In this document: positions 37,266 through 46,676 of the stretch, in pieces | Layout of the letters: each line of letters opens with the position of its first letter | How positions within the stretch are numbered: position 1 is the first letter of the stretch | NCBI RefSeq assembly: GCF_001557535.2 | Contig: NZ_CP014306.1 | Location: 1,426,001 to 1,490,000 of the forward strand | Length of the DNA stretch: 64,000 nucleotides | From: Burkholderia sp. PAMC 26561 | GTDB taxonomy: Bacteria > Pseudomonadota > Gammaproteobacteria > Burkholderiales > Burkholderiaceae | Direction: 5' to 3' | Made by a program: the position numbers and the translations under genes | Notes under the pieces: generated by a model | Databases searched by the model: none | The model's input: only the letters and a program-made list of their open reading frames with translations | What the model was told of the DNA's origin: nothing

Positions 37266-37297
37266 AAAAAACCCCGCCATTTGCATGGCGGGGTTTT
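37266..37297. terminator. Terminator between DUF3567 gene and metH
   Basis: A6, stem CCCCGCCAT / ATGGCGGGG with loop TTGC (37272-37293), T4. On the minus strand it is followed by T6, so it ends the DUF3567 transcript before metH. Confidence 0.85.
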
Positions 37298-37341
37298 CAG
37301 GGGTGTCGCGGGTGTTCTTGCTGCGCAGTCGGGGCGCTACG

Positions 37342-37599
37342 TTAGTGAAGGATCACCGGCTGGTTCATCAATATGTCGAATTGGCCGAGAAATTCATCGA
37401 CGTCTTCAAGCGATTGCTCTTCCTGCATCAACTTCTGAACATGCTCGCGGAATCGTGCGGCAAGCGCTCCGTCGATAAAGATTTCGCGCTGCATGGTCTT
37501 GTCCACGATCTCGTAACCCCCCGCCTTCATGGCGAGATGATTGTCCTGCGGCGGGAACTCGACTACGCAATAGTTGGGGCTGTTGTAAATCATCTGCAT
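37342..37599 (-). CDS. DUF3567 protein
   Basis: 85 residues, soluble and acidic. Opens [20 protein letters not shown] and ends [12 protein letters not shown], which I match to DUF3567, a family typical of betaproteobacteria. Contains [20 protein letters not shown]. No function known to me. GGAGTGT-like site precedes the start. It stands alone upstream of metH. Confidence 0.85.
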   Translation of the reverse strand: MQMIYNSPNYCVVEFPPQDNHLAMKAGGYEIVDKTMQREIFIDGALAARFREHVQKLMQEEQSLEDVDEFLGQFDILMNQPVILH

Positions 37600-37718
37600 G
37601 GCGACACTCCTTATTCCTGTTTGCCCGTAAGGCGTTTCTGCGTCTTACATTGAGCGTTTGGGTTGGAATTCAAGGGGTGGCCTCGACGTTGATTCCGAAA
37701 GCCCATCGAGGACCTTTG

Positions 37719-38507
37719 TTAGACATTCTCCCGCAAAAATGTTTCCAGAAGAGCCACGAAACGCTGTGTTTCTTCTACCGGGGACAGATGTGCCGCGTCA
37801 AGTATTTCAAATTTTGCACCAGGTATTGAATCCGCCACCACTTTGGACTGCGCCGGCGGTAAATCAACATCGTGTTCACCTGCAACAACGAGCGTGGGCG
37901 CACTAATCGACGCCACTCGCCCTCGCAGATCGAAATCCCTGATGGCTTCGGCCACTTTGGCGAAACCTTCAACGGACGTCCGTGCAACCATTTCGCCAAC
38001 ATGTTCGACCACTTCAGGATGCGCTTTTCTGAACCGTTCCGTCAGTACGCTTTGTACCGTAGCTTCCACGATACTCGACGTGCCGTTTTGCCGCACGTTG
38101 GCTGCACGCTTGTCGAAATCCGGCTTCATCTCGCTCGTTGTGAAAACCGGAGCGCCTGCAACGGTCAGCGTGTTCACCTTGTCCGCATGGTCGACTGCGA
38201 ACTGCTGAGCAATCATCCCGCCTGCCGACAACCCGACCAGATGCGTCGATGTCACGCCCAGCTTGCTCAACAGCTCGGCAAGATGACCGGAAAGTGCTTC
38301 GATGCTCAATGGTTCCGTGGGCGCGGCGCTTTCACCATGTCCGGGAAGATCGTAACGCAGTACCGTGTAGTCATCGCGGAAGTAACCCGCGATCTGGTCC
38401 CATACCGATAAATCGCCTGAAAGATGATGGGCCAGGGTCAGCCATGGACCACCACCTTCGTTGCTCACAACATAACGCGTGTCGATACCGTTAATCGTCA
38501 CATGCAT
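37719..38507 (-). CDS. Alpha/beta hydrolase (3-oxoadipate enol-lactonase-like)
   Basis: 262 residues from 38507 (MHVTINGIDTRYVVSNEGGG), with GGAG seven bases upstream. Nucleophile Ser in HLVGLSAGGMIAQQ, Asp in VAGEHDVDLPPAQ, His in DAAHLSPVE. The sequence resembles PcaD-type enol-lactonases, but no protocatechuate genes lie nearby, so the substrate is open. Single gene, with no partner within 150 bases. Confidence 0.88.
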   Translation of the reverse strand: MHVTINGIDTRYVVSNEGGGPWLTLAHHLSGDLSVWDQIAGYFRDDYTVLRYDLPGHGESAAPTEPLSIEALSGHLAELLSKLGVTSTHLVGLSAGGMIAQQFAVDHADKVNTLTVAGAPVFTTSEMKPDFDKRAANVRQNGTSSIVEATVQSVLTERFRKAHPEVVEHVGEMVARTSVEGFAKVAEAIRDFDLRGRVASISAPTLVVAGEHDVDLPPAQSKVVADSIPGAKFEILDAAHLSPVEETQRFVALLETFLRENV

Positions 38508-38660
38508 ACTGGCTCCGTTGGAATGCGGGTTCAGTTCGGGATCGAACCTTGGTTGCACAACCGCGCGCCTGGAGTCGTCTGCATACCTTCTTAACGGATG
38601 TTTCCGTTGCAATCTTTAACCCGTTTGCATGCGTTGTGACTGCATGAAACATGCTGCGGG

Positions 38661-39860
38661 TCAGGGCTTGTCGGGCTCGGGCGCGCCGGGTGTTGCATCA
38701 GGAGTCGCATCCGCCGTGCCCGCACCCGGCGTGGACGAAGGCGGCTGAAGCTTGCCGCGCCAAAGCAGTTCGATCTGCAAGCCGTTGGGCTCGGTTTGCA
38801 CGATACGAACCGGCAGCCATCCAATCGATGGCGCAAGCCAGATGTCGAGACGGCGACGGTCGTTGTCGCGTCTTGCGAGACGCGTGAAATGACGCGCCTG
38901 TACGTTGCCGTCGCGGGCTTGCACGTTTTCGTCGCCGACGGTTTCTATCGGCCAGAGCTCGTTGCTGTCGTTGTCCGCGACGCTGAACTGGCGCACGACG
39001 CCGGGTTTGTAGGTATCGGGTGAGCCGCGTACCAGGCTCGCAAGTTGCATCACGACGCTGAAACGATCCTGCGCGCCGTCGACAAGCGGCTGGCTGTTCG
39101 GCGTGCGCGTGTAGACGAGTTGTTTCGTGCTGCGATCGAAGACGGTGATGTCGGCGGCCCGGCGGCCGCGTTGTTCCGAGTATTGCTCGGGTGCGATGCC
39201 GAAGCCGTCGATATGACCCTTGCTCGAATACACGAACGGTCCGACGAACGGCAATGGAATCGATACGACCATCTCGTAGTGTTGCGCCAAATTGATCCAG
39301 TGGATCGTGCCGGTCTGGTTCATGACGCCGTTGATCAACGTGTCGTAGCGGAGGTCGCCGGTGGGCGGGACGTCGAATTTATCGCCGGAAGCGGCTGGTT
39401 TTGCAGCCGCGGCCGATGCCGCTTGCGCGGCTGCTGTATTGCTGGCGGCTTTTGCGGCGGCCTGGGCCGCTTGTGCGGCTTGAGCTGATTGTTGGGCCTG
39501 AGCGGCTTGCGCTGCTTGTGCGGCTTCAGCAGTTTGTTGTGCTGTCGTGATGGCGTGCGTCGGCTGGGCCGGTTGCGGTGCTGGCTTCGGTGCCGGCTTC
39601 GGCGGCTGCGCAGGAAGCGCCGGTGCCTGCGCAACGGGCTTGGGCGTCAGCAACTCCACTTGCACCGGGACATGCTCGGCGGGCGCGGGATTCGATACAT
39701 TCCGGCTCCTGTCCACCCAGCGTCCCGCAGCCCAATGCAGGGCCAGAACTGCAAGCAGCACGGCAAGCCACAAGGTCCATCGGAAGGATGGAGCGGCGGA
39801 TGACTCATCGGACGAGGCGCCGGATACAGTGCGACGGCGGCGAAGCAAAGAGAACGGCAT
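38661..39860 (-). CDS. DUF3108 protein with TonB-like membrane anchor
   Basis: About 399 residues if started at 39860 (MPFSLLRRRRTVSGASSDES); a start at 39914 is also possible, as neither has a clear ribosome site. Basic cytoplasmic start, one transmembrane helix (about 27-45), a Pro-rich then Ala/Gln-rich low-complexity linker (about 70-165), then the DUF3108 domain (about 170-360) with LRYDTLINGVMNQTGTIHW and IAPEQYSEQRGRR. The Pro/Ala tail is unstructured. DUF3108 proteins are predicted periplasmic; function unknown. The layout resembles an envelope-spanning anchor protein. Confidence 0.8.
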   Translation of the reverse strand: MPFSLLRRRRTVSGASSDESSAAPSFRWTLWLAVLLAVLALHWAAGRWVDRSRNVSNPAPAEHVPVQVELLTPKPVAQAPALPAQPPKPAPKPAPQPAQPTHAITTAQQTAEAAQAAQAAQAQQSAQAAQAAQAAAKAASNTAAAQAASAAAAKPAASGDKFDVPPTGDLRYDTLINGVMNQTGTIHWINLAQHYEMVVSIPLPFVGPFVYSSKGHIDGFGIAPEQYSEQRGRRAADITVFDRSTKQLVYTRTPNSQPLVDGAQDRFSVVMQLASLVRGSPDTYKPGVVRQFSVADNDSNELWPIETVGDENVQARDGNVQARHFTRLARRDNDRRRLDIWLAPSIGWLPVRIVQTEPNGLQIELLWRGKLQPPSSTPGAGTADATPDATPGAPEPDKP

Positions 39861-39989
39861 CAATAAGGTCGGAAGCGTTCGGGCAGAAAAGGAGCGTGAA
39901 TGGATGTGAGCCATTGGCGCCAACGCCAATGTGACTCATGCGTGCGCCGCGGCGTTCCGCACACGCTGCAAATCAGGCGCATTGAAATC

Positions 39990-40856
39990 TTACCGTTCTC
40001 CCGGCTTGTACCCGAGTTCGTAAGAAAGCTGGCCGGCGCATTCGCGTAAGGCGGTATCGATGTCGCTGCCCCAGCGGGTATCGAACGATCCTTCATGACC
40101 TAGCGCAATCAGTCCGAGCGCGAGATCGCCGGTTGAGTCGAACACGGGCATGCAGAAAGCATGGATCCCCGGCAGCAACATGCCCTCGACGCGCGATGCA
40201 CCGTGCGCGCGGATCTCGGCGAGCAAGGGTTCCACATCTGCCATGGTCTGGCGCGTGGCCTCGAGTTCGCGATCGAGCATCGCCTGCGTCTTGCTGCGCG
40301 GCAGGCACACGGCAAACAGCAAACCCGTCGCCGATGACAACAGCGGCATGACATCGCCAAGCTTCAACGATGCCTTCGCTGGATGGCTCGATTCCATCCA
40401 GTGCACGACTGTCGGGCCATGATTGCCCCATACCGCGATCCCCACCGTCTGGTCCAGCCGGTCGCGCAAATCCGTCAGTGCGATACGCGCGAGCTTCACG
40501 CCATCCACGCGTGCAAGGCGGGCAAGACCCATCTGCAACGCGAAGCCGCCAAGCTCGTAGCGCCCGGAAACCGGATCTTGCGATACCGCGCCGAGCCGCA
40601 AAAAACTCACCAGATACCGGTGTGCTTTCGCCGGACTCATCCCCGCGCGCTGGGCGAGATCGCGCAGCATCATGGCGCGCGGCTCGTTGGTTAGCACGTC
40701 GAGCAGACGGAAACCCACCTCGATCGACTGAATGCCGGAACGCGACTTTTCCCCGGCGGTATCGGAGGAATCTTCCGCGTCGGCGGGTTCGAAAGCCGGT
40801 GGTTCCAACCGTGATTTCAACCTTAAGGACGATGCTGGACGGCTGGGAGATGACAT
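39990..40856 (-). CDS. IclR-family transcriptional regulator
   Basis: 288 residues. A 40-residue polar leader, winged helix-turn-helix (about 41-105: IQSIEVGFRLLDVLTNEPRA, MSPAKAHRYLVSFLRLGAV), then the IclR effector-binding domain (about 120-285). It is divergent from the FAH-family hydrolase gene and the genes after it, so it probably controls that catabolic set. GGTG...CACC at 40897-40913 in the 104-base gap is a possible operator half-match. Inducer unknown. Confidence 0.92.
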   Translation of the reverse strand: MSSPSRPASSLRLKSRLEPPAFEPADAEDSSDTAGEKSRSGIQSIEVGFRLLDVLTNEPRAMMLRDLAQRAGMSPAKAHRYLVSFLRLGAVSQDPVSGRYELGGFALQMGLARLARVDGVKLARIALTDLRDRLDQTVGIAVWGNHGPTVVHWMESSHPAKASLKLGDVMPLLSSATGLLFAVCLPRSKTQAMLDRELEATRQTMADVEPLLAEIRAHGASRVEGMLLPGIHAFCMPVFDSTGDLALGLIALGHEGSFDTRWGSDIDTALRECAGQLSYELGYKPGER

Positions 40857-40960
40857 GAAGAAATCGATTCCGGCACAAACCGGGCGGTAAAAACGGGGTG
40901 GACACGATTCACCATCGTAAAATAGATTTCCTCCATCGTCACTAAACGTCGAAACGCTCT

Positions 40961-41962
40961 ATGAAACTTGCCACGCTGAAGGACGGGACGCGCGACGGCC
41001 AACTGGTCGTCGTATCACGTGATTTGCGCACGGCCGCCATTGCGGACGCGATCGCGCCGACGCTGCAACGCGCGCTGGACGACTGGAATTTCTACGCGCC
41101 GCAATTGCTCGATTTGTCGGACGCACTCAATCTGGGCCGTGCCCGCCATTCATTCACGTTCGATGCCAAAGCGTGCATGGCGCCGCTGCCGCGCGCATTC
41201 CAGTGGGCCGACGGCTCGGCCTATGTGAACCACGTCGAACTCGTCAGGCGCGCCCGCAAGGCAGAAATGCCGCCCGAGTTCTGGACCGACCCGCTCATGT
41301 ACCAGGGCGGCGCGGATGATCTGCTTGGACCTGCGGATGACATCGTGTGTGCGTCGGAGGCATATGGGATCGACTTCGAAGCCGAGGTCGCCGTGATCAC
41401 CACCGACGTTCCGATGACCACCACACCCGCCGAAGCGCTCAGGCACGTACGCTTGCTGATGCTCGTCAACGATGTCTCGTTGCGCAACCTGATCCCGGCT
41501 GAACTGGGCAAGGGCTTCGGTTTCTTCCAGAGCAAACCCGCGACCGCGTTCTCGCCGGTTGCCGTCACGCCCGACGAACTCGGCGATGCCTGGAGTGAAG
41601 GCCGCGTCCACAGACCGATGATCGTTCACTGGAACAACAAGAAAGTCGGCCAGCCCGATTGCGGCACGGACATGGTGTTCGACTTCGGCCAGTTGATTGC
41701 GCACGCGGCGAAGACGCGCAACGTGCGGGCGGGATCGATTGTCGGTTCGGGCACGATCTCGAACAAGGACGCAAAGCGCGGCTATGCGTGCATTGCGGAG
41801 AAGCGGTGCCTGGAAACCATCGAGCACGGCGCGCCCGCGACCGAGTTCATGAAGTTCGGCGACAGCGTCAAGATCGAAATGTTCGATGACGCCGGCAAGT
41901 CGATCTTCGGCGCGATCGATCAGTCGGTGGTTGCCCTGCACGAGCAAAACGCCATCCAGTAA
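40961..41962 (+). CDS. Fumarylacetoacetate hydrolase-family protein
   Basis: 333 residues, full-length FAH domain in the C-terminal two thirds. Metal-binding acidic residues sit in YGIDFEAEVAVI, with further motifs FFQSKPATAFSP and AGSIVGSGTISN. FAH enzymes cleave C-C bonds of 1,3-diketo acids from aromatic breakdown. It is divergent from the IclR regulator; a binding protein gene follows after 74 bases. A specific substrate cannot be read off; tyrosine or homogentisate genes are not nearby. Possible promoter: TGGACA (40899-40904) and TAGATT (40923-40928) with an 18-base spacer. Confidence 0.9.
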   Translation: MKLATLKDGTRDGQLVVVSRDLRTAAIADAIAPTLQRALDDWNFYAPQLLDLSDALNLGRARHSFTFDAKACMAPLPRAFQWADGSAYVNHVELVRRARKAEMPPEFWTDPLMYQGGADDLLGPADDIVCASEAYGIDFEAEVAVITTDVPMTTTPAEALRHVRLLMLVNDVSLRNLIPAELGKGFGFFQSKPATAFSPVAVTPDELGDAWSEGRVHRPMIVHWNNKKVGQPDCGTDMVFDFGQLIAHAAKTRNVRAGSIVGSGTISNKDAKRGYACIAEKRCLETIEHGAPATEFMKFGDSVKIEMFDDAGKSIFGAIDQSVVALHEQNAIQ

Positions 41963-42036
41963 CGGGTTTCGCCCGATGCGCCCGGATGCTGCGCCGCCCT
42001 ACACTTAGCCGCATTGTCCATAACAAGGAGATTTCA

Positions 42037-43218
42037 ATGCATTCAGGCGGGGGATGGGGCGCGGCATTCAGGCGGCTGGCGGCAGCAAGCGCATTGATCA
42101 CGGTTTCGGCGGCTGCGTGGGCGCAGACGCCGCATGTGAAGATTGGGCTGGTTTTATCGCTGACGGGACCGGCCGCGTCGCTCGGCATTCCGGCGCGCGA
42201 TACCGTCGCGTTGCTGCCGAAGGAAATGGGCGGACGTCCGGTGGATTACATCGTTCTCGACGATGCATCGGACACCACGCAAGCCGTCCAGACCACGAAG
42301 AAGCTCATCTCCGAAGATCATGTGGACGCGATCATCGGGTCATCGATCACGCCGAATTCGCTTGCCATGATCGATGTCGTCGCCGATGGCAAGACGCCGA
42401 TGATCTCGCTCGCGTCGTCATCGAAGATCATCGAGCCCGTCGATGCCAAGCGCCACTGGGTCTTCAAGACGCCGCAAACCGATGCCATGATGGCGTCCGC
42501 CATCGCCGAACATGCCAGCAACCATGGCGTCAAGACAATGGCGTTCATCGGGCAGGCCGACGCGCTCGGCGAGACGTTCTACACGGAAGTGTCGAAGTTC
42601 GCCCAGCTTCACAAGATCACGATGGTCGCCAACGAGCGCTTCAACCGCACGGACACGAGCGTGACCGGGCAAGTGCTGAAGATCCTCGCGGCGAAGCCCG
42701 ATGCCGTGGTCGTGGGCGCGGCGGGAACGCCGGCCGCACTGCCGCCAAAGACCTTGCGCGAACGCGGCTTCAAGGGCCCGATTTATCATAACCACGGCAC
42801 GGGCAACCGCGATTTCCTGCGCGTATGCGGCGCCGATTGCAACGGCACGTTCCTGCCTACAAGCCCGGTGCTGGTCGCGTCGCAGTTGCCCGACGATCAT
42901 CCGGCCAAACGGCTCGCGCTCGACTACATCAAGCTGTATGAGACGAAGTATGGCGCGGGCACGGTATCGGCGTTCGGTTCGTATGCATGGGACGCGGGCA
43001 TGTTGCTCAACCGGGCAGTGCCGATTGCGATGAAAGCGGGCGCGCCGGGCACGCCGGAATTCCGAAGCGCGCTGCGCGACGCGCTGGAAGCCACGAAGAA
43101 TTTTGCGGACACGAACGGGCTGGTCAACATGACGCCGAACGATCATATCGGGCTTGACCAACGGGCGCGCGTGATCGCTGAAATCGAGAACGGCAAGTGG
43201 GTTTATCAACCGCGCTAA
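42037..43218 (+). CDS. ABC transporter substrate-binding protein (branched-chain amino acid type)
   Basis: 393 residues from 42037, with AAGGAG upstream. Signal peptide about 1-30 ending AWA. The mature part is a type I periplasmic binding fold ([36 protein letters not shown]), like LivK. No permease or ATPase genes are adjacent, so it is an orphan that must share a transporter encoded elsewhere. Ligands of this group include amino acids and aromatic acids; the FAH and enoyl-CoA hydratase-like neighbours make an aromatic or acyl substrate plausible. Confidence 0.9.
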   Translation: MHSGGGWGAAFRRLAAASALITVSAAAWAQTPHVKIGLVLSLTGPAASLGIPARDTVALLPKEMGGRPVDYIVLDDASDTTQAVQTTKKLISEDHVDAIIGSSITPNSLAMIDVVADGKTPMISLASSSKIIEPVDAKRHWVFKTPQTDAMMASAIAEHASNHGVKTMAFIGQADALGETFYTEVSKFAQLHKITMVANERFNRTDTSVTGQVLKILAAKPDAVVVGAAGTPAALPPKTLRERGFKGPIYHNHGTGNRDFLRVCGADCNGTFLPTSPVLVASQLPDDHPAKRLALDYIKLYETKYGAGTVSAFGSYAWDAGMLLNRAVPIAMKAGAPGTPEFRSALRDALEATKNFADTNGLVNMTPNDHIGLDQRARVIAEIENGKWVYQPR

Positions 43219-43252
43219 GAACCTCAACGCCAATCATCAAATCCGTCAAACC

Positions 43253-44080
43253 ATGAGCGATCTTTCTCTTTACTCGCAATACACGTCGCTGGAATTGCGC
43301 CGGCACGAGCACGGCGTGCTCGAAATCATCATGAACGGCGCGGGCGCAAATAAGAGCGGACTCGCGACGGCCGATGCAAACACGCATCGCGAGCTTGCCG
43401 ATATCTGGCGTGATATAGATCGTGATCCGGACACGCGCGTGGCGCTGATTCGCGGCGAAGGGAAGGGTTTCTCGGGCGGTGGCGACCTGCATCTGGTCGA
43501 ACAGATGGCCTCCGATTTCGATGTCCGCGCGCGTGTCTGGCGTGAAGCGCGCGACCTTGTCTACAACGTGATCAACTGCAGCAAGCCGATCGTTTCCGCG
43601 ATGCACGGCCCGGCTGTCGGCGCGGGTCTGGTGGCGGGGCTGCTCGCGGATATATCGATTGCCGCGAAAACGGCGCGCATCATCGACGGTCATACGCGGC
43701 TCGGCGTCGCCGCCGGCGATCACACGGCGATCGTGTGGCCGTTGTTGTGCGGCATGGCGAAGGCGAAGTATTACCTGCTGTTGTGCGAACCGGTGAGCGG
43801 CGAAGAGGCGGAGCGGATCGGGCTGGTATCGCTGGCAGTGGATGAAAGCGACTTGCTGCCAAAAGCGTTCGAAGTCGCGAATCGTCTGGCTCAAGGCTCG
43901 CAAACGGCCATCCGCTGGACCAAGTATGCGTTGAACAACTGGCTGCGATCGGCGGGTCCCGCCTTCGATACGTCCCTCGCGCTCGAATTCATGGGTTTCG
44001 CCGGGCCCGACGTGCAGGAAGGCATCAAGTCGCTGCGCGAGAAGCGCGCGCCGGATTTTCCGGGCGGCTCGCCTTTTTGA
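43253..44080 (+). CDS. Enoyl-CoA hydratase/isomerase family protein
   Basis: 275 residues, crotonase fold. The oxyanion-hole line is [15 protein letters not shown] and the second is [20 protein letters not shown]. The usual catalytic Glu pair is not both evident ([19 protein letters not shown] at the second site), so it may not be a classic hydratase. Acts on acyl-CoA thioesters. Begins 34 bases after the binding-protein gene and is probably cotranscribed with FAH and that gene. Confidence 0.88.
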   Translation: MSDLSLYSQYTSLELRRHEHGVLEIIMNGAGANKSGLATADANTHRELADIWRDIDRDPDTRVALIRGEGKGFSGGGDLHLVEQMASDFDVRARVWREARDLVYNVINCSKPIVSAMHGPAVGAGLVAGLLADISIAAKTARIIDGHTRLGVAAGDHTAIVWPLLCGMAKAKYYLLLCEPVSGEEAERIGLVSLAVDESDLLPKAFEVANRLAQGSQTAIRWTKYALNNWLRSAGPAFDTSLALEFMGFAGPDVQEGIKSLREKRAPDFPGGSPF

Positions 44081-44125
44081 TCGGCGATCATTGAATCCAT
44101 TGCGCAGCACCAAGGAGCAAGTCTG

Positions 44126-44806
44126 ATGACCGATACACCCGGCGGTACACCGCCCTTCGGAAGTTTTCCCGGCATGTCCGGTTTTCCTCAGGGCGACATG
44201 ATGGAAAAAATGTGGGACATGATGAAGATGAATCCGTTTGCGGCGGCGGTATCGTCGAGCGGATCGCCTTCGCTCTCCATGATGTCGGACATGCTTGCTC
44301 CGCTCACGAACGTCGAGGAACTCGACAAACGCATCAAGGACATGCGCGCCGTCGAGCAATGGCTCAAGCTCAACCTGAACATGCTGCAATCGGCGATTCA
44401 GGCGCTGGAAGTGCAGCGCGCGACGCTCGCGACGCTGCGAGCATTCGGCGCGTTCGCGCAGTCGTCGGTGGACAGCGCGAGAAACTCGGCTGCGGCGTCT
44501 TCGTCGGCGTCTGCCGGGGCCTGGCCTGCGCCACCTCTAAGGGAAGAACAGCCCTCGCCGGAAGCGGAAGCGCCGAGCGAAGCCAGCGCGAACGACGCTT
44601 CATTCGATCCCACCGGCTGGTGGAACATGCTCCAGTCGCAGTTCAACAACCTGGCGACGCTCGCGATGGCGCAGCAACCGGCTGCATCGGATTCGGCGAA
44701 TGAGGACGTCGAACCGCCGAAAGCCGCCGCGCCCAAAGCGCCGGGAAAATCCGCTGCCAAGAAAGCAACCGCAGCCAAGCCGGCGGCGAAAAAAAAGCCG
44801 CTGTGA
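44126..44806 (+). CDS. phaM: PhaM-like polyhydroxyalkanoate granule regulatory protein
   Basis: 226 residues. The N-terminal Met/Gly/Phe-rich part ([20 protein letters not shown]) and helical core ([20 protein letters not shown]) match the PhaM family. The C-terminus is a Lys/Ala/Pro-rich tail ([20 protein letters not shown]) like histone H1. In Cupriavidus, PhaM activates PHB synthase and ties granules to the nucleoid through such a tail. The last Lys codons (A8 at 44789-44796) and the stop region form the minus-strand terminator of the next gene. Confidence 0.85.
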   Translation: MTDTPGGTPPFGSFPGMSGFPQGDMMEKMWDMMKMNPFAAAVSSSGSPSLSMMSDMLAPLTNVEELDKRIKDMRAVEQWLKLNLNMLQSAIQALEVQRATLATLRAFGAFAQSSVDSARNSAAASSSASAGAWPAPPLREEQPSPEAEAPSEASANDASFDPTGWWNMLQSQFNNLATLAMAQQPAASDSANEDVEPPKAAAPKAPGKSAAKKATAAKPAAKKKPL

Positions 44807-44812
44807 AGCGGC
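44789..44812 (-). terminator. Minus-strand terminator embedded in the phaM 3' end
   Basis: Stem GCCGCT / AGCGGC with loop GTGA (44797-44812) and A8 (44789-44796), which reads as a U-tract on the minus strand. It lies about 25 bases past the chalcone-isomerase-like stop and overlaps the final codons of phaM. Confidence 0.75.
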
Positions 44813-44834
44813 GTTGATCATGAGTCGGCGCGGA

Positions 44835-45368
44835 TTACTGCGCCGCCCCATTTGCCAGCAACTGATTGCGCAACCCCGGCGCCGATGTCCGCGGATCGAA
44901 CCAGATCGAGAAAAACGCGCGGGCGAAGTCATCGCCGGGAATCGTGCCGATGACCTTGTCGTCTGCATAAAAAGTCGTGCCGCGCTCGGGCACGAACACG
45001 CCGACAACATGGTCGCCAGGCTGTACGTCCGGAAAAATCTTTTCCAGTTCCTGCTGCCATTCCCGCGTCTGCGACTTGCTCGCGAGTTTCAGGTCGTCCA
45101 TCTCTTCGCGGCCCCGTTTTGCAATAGACGCGCCTTTGAATGGCCGCGCATATTCGATGTCGAGCGCGAACGGCCGCGCCGTCAGTTCCTTGCTCGACAG
45201 ACCTGTTGGGCCGACGTAAAGCCTGGCATCGTAGATATGAAAGCCGTACATGCGCAGTTCGCCCTCGCCCTGAACGCGCGCTTGCGGAATCGTCTGACGC
45301 ACGAGCGGCGCGGCATCGAAGGCAAACGCCTGCAGCGGCAAGACCAGCAGCATCAGCGCCGCAGCCAT
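44835..45368 (-). CDS. Chalcone isomerase-like exported protein
   Basis: 177 residues from 45368 (MAAALMLLVLPLQAFAFDAA), with a signal peptide ending AFA. The rest has GELRMYGFHIYDARLYVGPT and FARAFFSIWFDPRTSAPGLR, which I match to the bacterial chalcone-isomerase-like family. In bacteria these are periplasmic or exported proteins, not flavonoid enzymes. Last gene of the minus-strand cluster: FAD oxidoreductase, DUF1365, Cfa-like, this one. Only 11 bases separate it from the Cfa-like stop. Confidence 0.85.
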   Translation of the reverse strand: MAAALMLLVLPLQAFAFDAAPLVRQTIPQARVQGEGELRMYGFHIYDARLYVGPTGLSSKELTARPFALDIEYARPFKGASIAKRGREEMDDLKLASKSQTREWQQELEKIFPDVQPGDHVVGVFVPERGTTFYADDKVIGTIPGDDFARAFFSIWFDPRTSAPGLRNQLLANGAAQ

Positions 45369-45379
45369 GAACCTTCGAA

Positions 45380-46669
45380 TCAGGCGTGTTCCAGCGTGAA
45401 CTGGATCACGTCGGTGTTCGAGTGCGCGAAAGCGGCCTCGCAATAACATAGGTAAAAGTCCCACAAGCGGATGAAACGTTCGTCGAAGCGTTGCGCGCGG
45501 ATTTCGTCGAGGCGCGCCACAAACGCATTACGCCACAGCTTGAGCGTGCGTGCATAGTCCTGGCCAAACGAGAGCTGATTGACCACTTTCAGCCCGTGGC
45601 GTTCGGCAGCCTGCATGAAGACAGCCGGTGAGGGCAGCATGCCGCCTGGAAAAATATATTGCTGGATGAAGTCGGTGCTCGTGCGGTAACGGTCGAACAG
45701 GGCGTTATCGATGGTGATGGTCTGCACGCATGCACGTCCGCCGCGCTTGAGGTTGCGCTTGATGCACTCGAAGTAGCTCGGCCAGTATTCCTCACCCACG
45801 GCTTCGAACATTTCGATGGACGCAATGGCATCGAACTGGCCGTGGGTATCGCGGTAGTCCTGCAGGCGCAAGTCCGAACGATCGCCGAGACCCGCGTCCG
45901 TCATGCGCTGCTGCGCGTACGCAAGCTGTTCGGTGGACAACGTGAGACCGGTGACGCGCGCTTTCGCTTCGCTCGCCGCGAGTTCGGCGAACCCACCCCA
46001 CCCGCAGCCAATTTCCAATACGTTCAAATCGACGCCGTCGAGCTGCAACTCGTTCAGCAGGCGCCGGTACTTCGCGCGTTGTGCATCGGCGAGGGTCTGG
46101 TCGGGCGTGCCGTCGAAGAGCGCGCTCGAATAGGTCATCGTGCTGTCGAGCCAGAGCTTGTAGAACGCGTTGCCGAGGTCGTAATGCGCGTGAATGTTGC
46201 GCCGGCTGCCTTCCTTCGTGTTCGCGTTGCGCAAATGGCGCAGGCGGTTCGTCAGCTTGCCGAACCACGAGCCGTAGATCACCGCTTCAATGGTCGTGCG
46301 ATTGCGCACCATGATGTCGAGCAGTGCGGCGAGGTCGTCCGTATGCCAGTCGCCGGCGAGGTAAGTCTCAGCAAAGCCGATATCGCCACTCTTCAGCGCC
46401 GCCGCGCACACATTCCAGTTCGTCAGCACGACGCGGGCGTGCGGTGCGTTCGCGGCTGCGGGTTCATCGGCGGGCTGGCCGTAGCGGCGCGTGGTGCCGT
46501 CCGGCAGGTGGACATCAAGAACGCCGTATTGCAACTGGCCCAGCAACCTGAGCACCACGCGCGCAGCCGCCGGTTTGTACAACGCGCGGTGCGTGCGCAA
46601 GAGCGGCCGGATGAACCAGGACGCCGCGGGACTTCGAAGCGATGAAGGAGAGGAGGGCTGAGTCGACAT
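45380..46669 (-). CDS. Cyclopropane fatty acid synthase-like methyltransferase
   Basis: 429 residues from 46669 (MSTQPSSPSSLRSPAASWFI). The N-terminal domain ends near NIHAHYDLGNAFYKLWLDST, and the SAM-binding domain has VLEIGCGWGGFAELAA and SIEMFEAVGEEYW. C-terminal LWRNAFVARLDEIRAQRFDE and FYLCYCEAAFAHSNTDVIQ are typical of Cfa-like enzymes. It methylates unsaturated acyl chains of membrane phospholipids, giving cyclopropane or methylated products such as furan fatty acid precursors. It lies between the DUF1365 and chalcone-isomerase-like genes. The exact product is open. Confidence 0.92.
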   Translation of the reverse strand: MSTQPSSPSSLRSPAASWFIRPLLRTHRALYKPAAARVVLRLLGQLQYGVLDVHLPDGTTRRYGQPADEPAAANAPHARVVLTNWNVCAAALKSGDIGFAETYLAGDWHTDDLAALLDIMVRNRTTIEAVIYGSWFGKLTNRLRHLRNANTKEGSRRNIHAHYDLGNAFYKLWLDSTMTYSSALFDGTPDQTLADAQRAKYRRLLNELQLDGVDLNVLEIGCGWGGFAELAASEAKARVTGLTLSTEQLAYAQQRMTDAGLGDRSDLRLQDYRDTHGQFDAIASIEMFEAVGEEYWPSYFECIKRNLKRGGRACVQTITIDNALFDRYRTSTDFIQQYIFPGGMLPSPAVFMQAAERHGLKVVNQLSFGQDYARTLKLWRNAFVARLDEIRAQRFDERFIRLWDFYLCYCEAAFAHSNTDVIQFTLEHA

Positions 46670-46676
46670 TTGCAAG

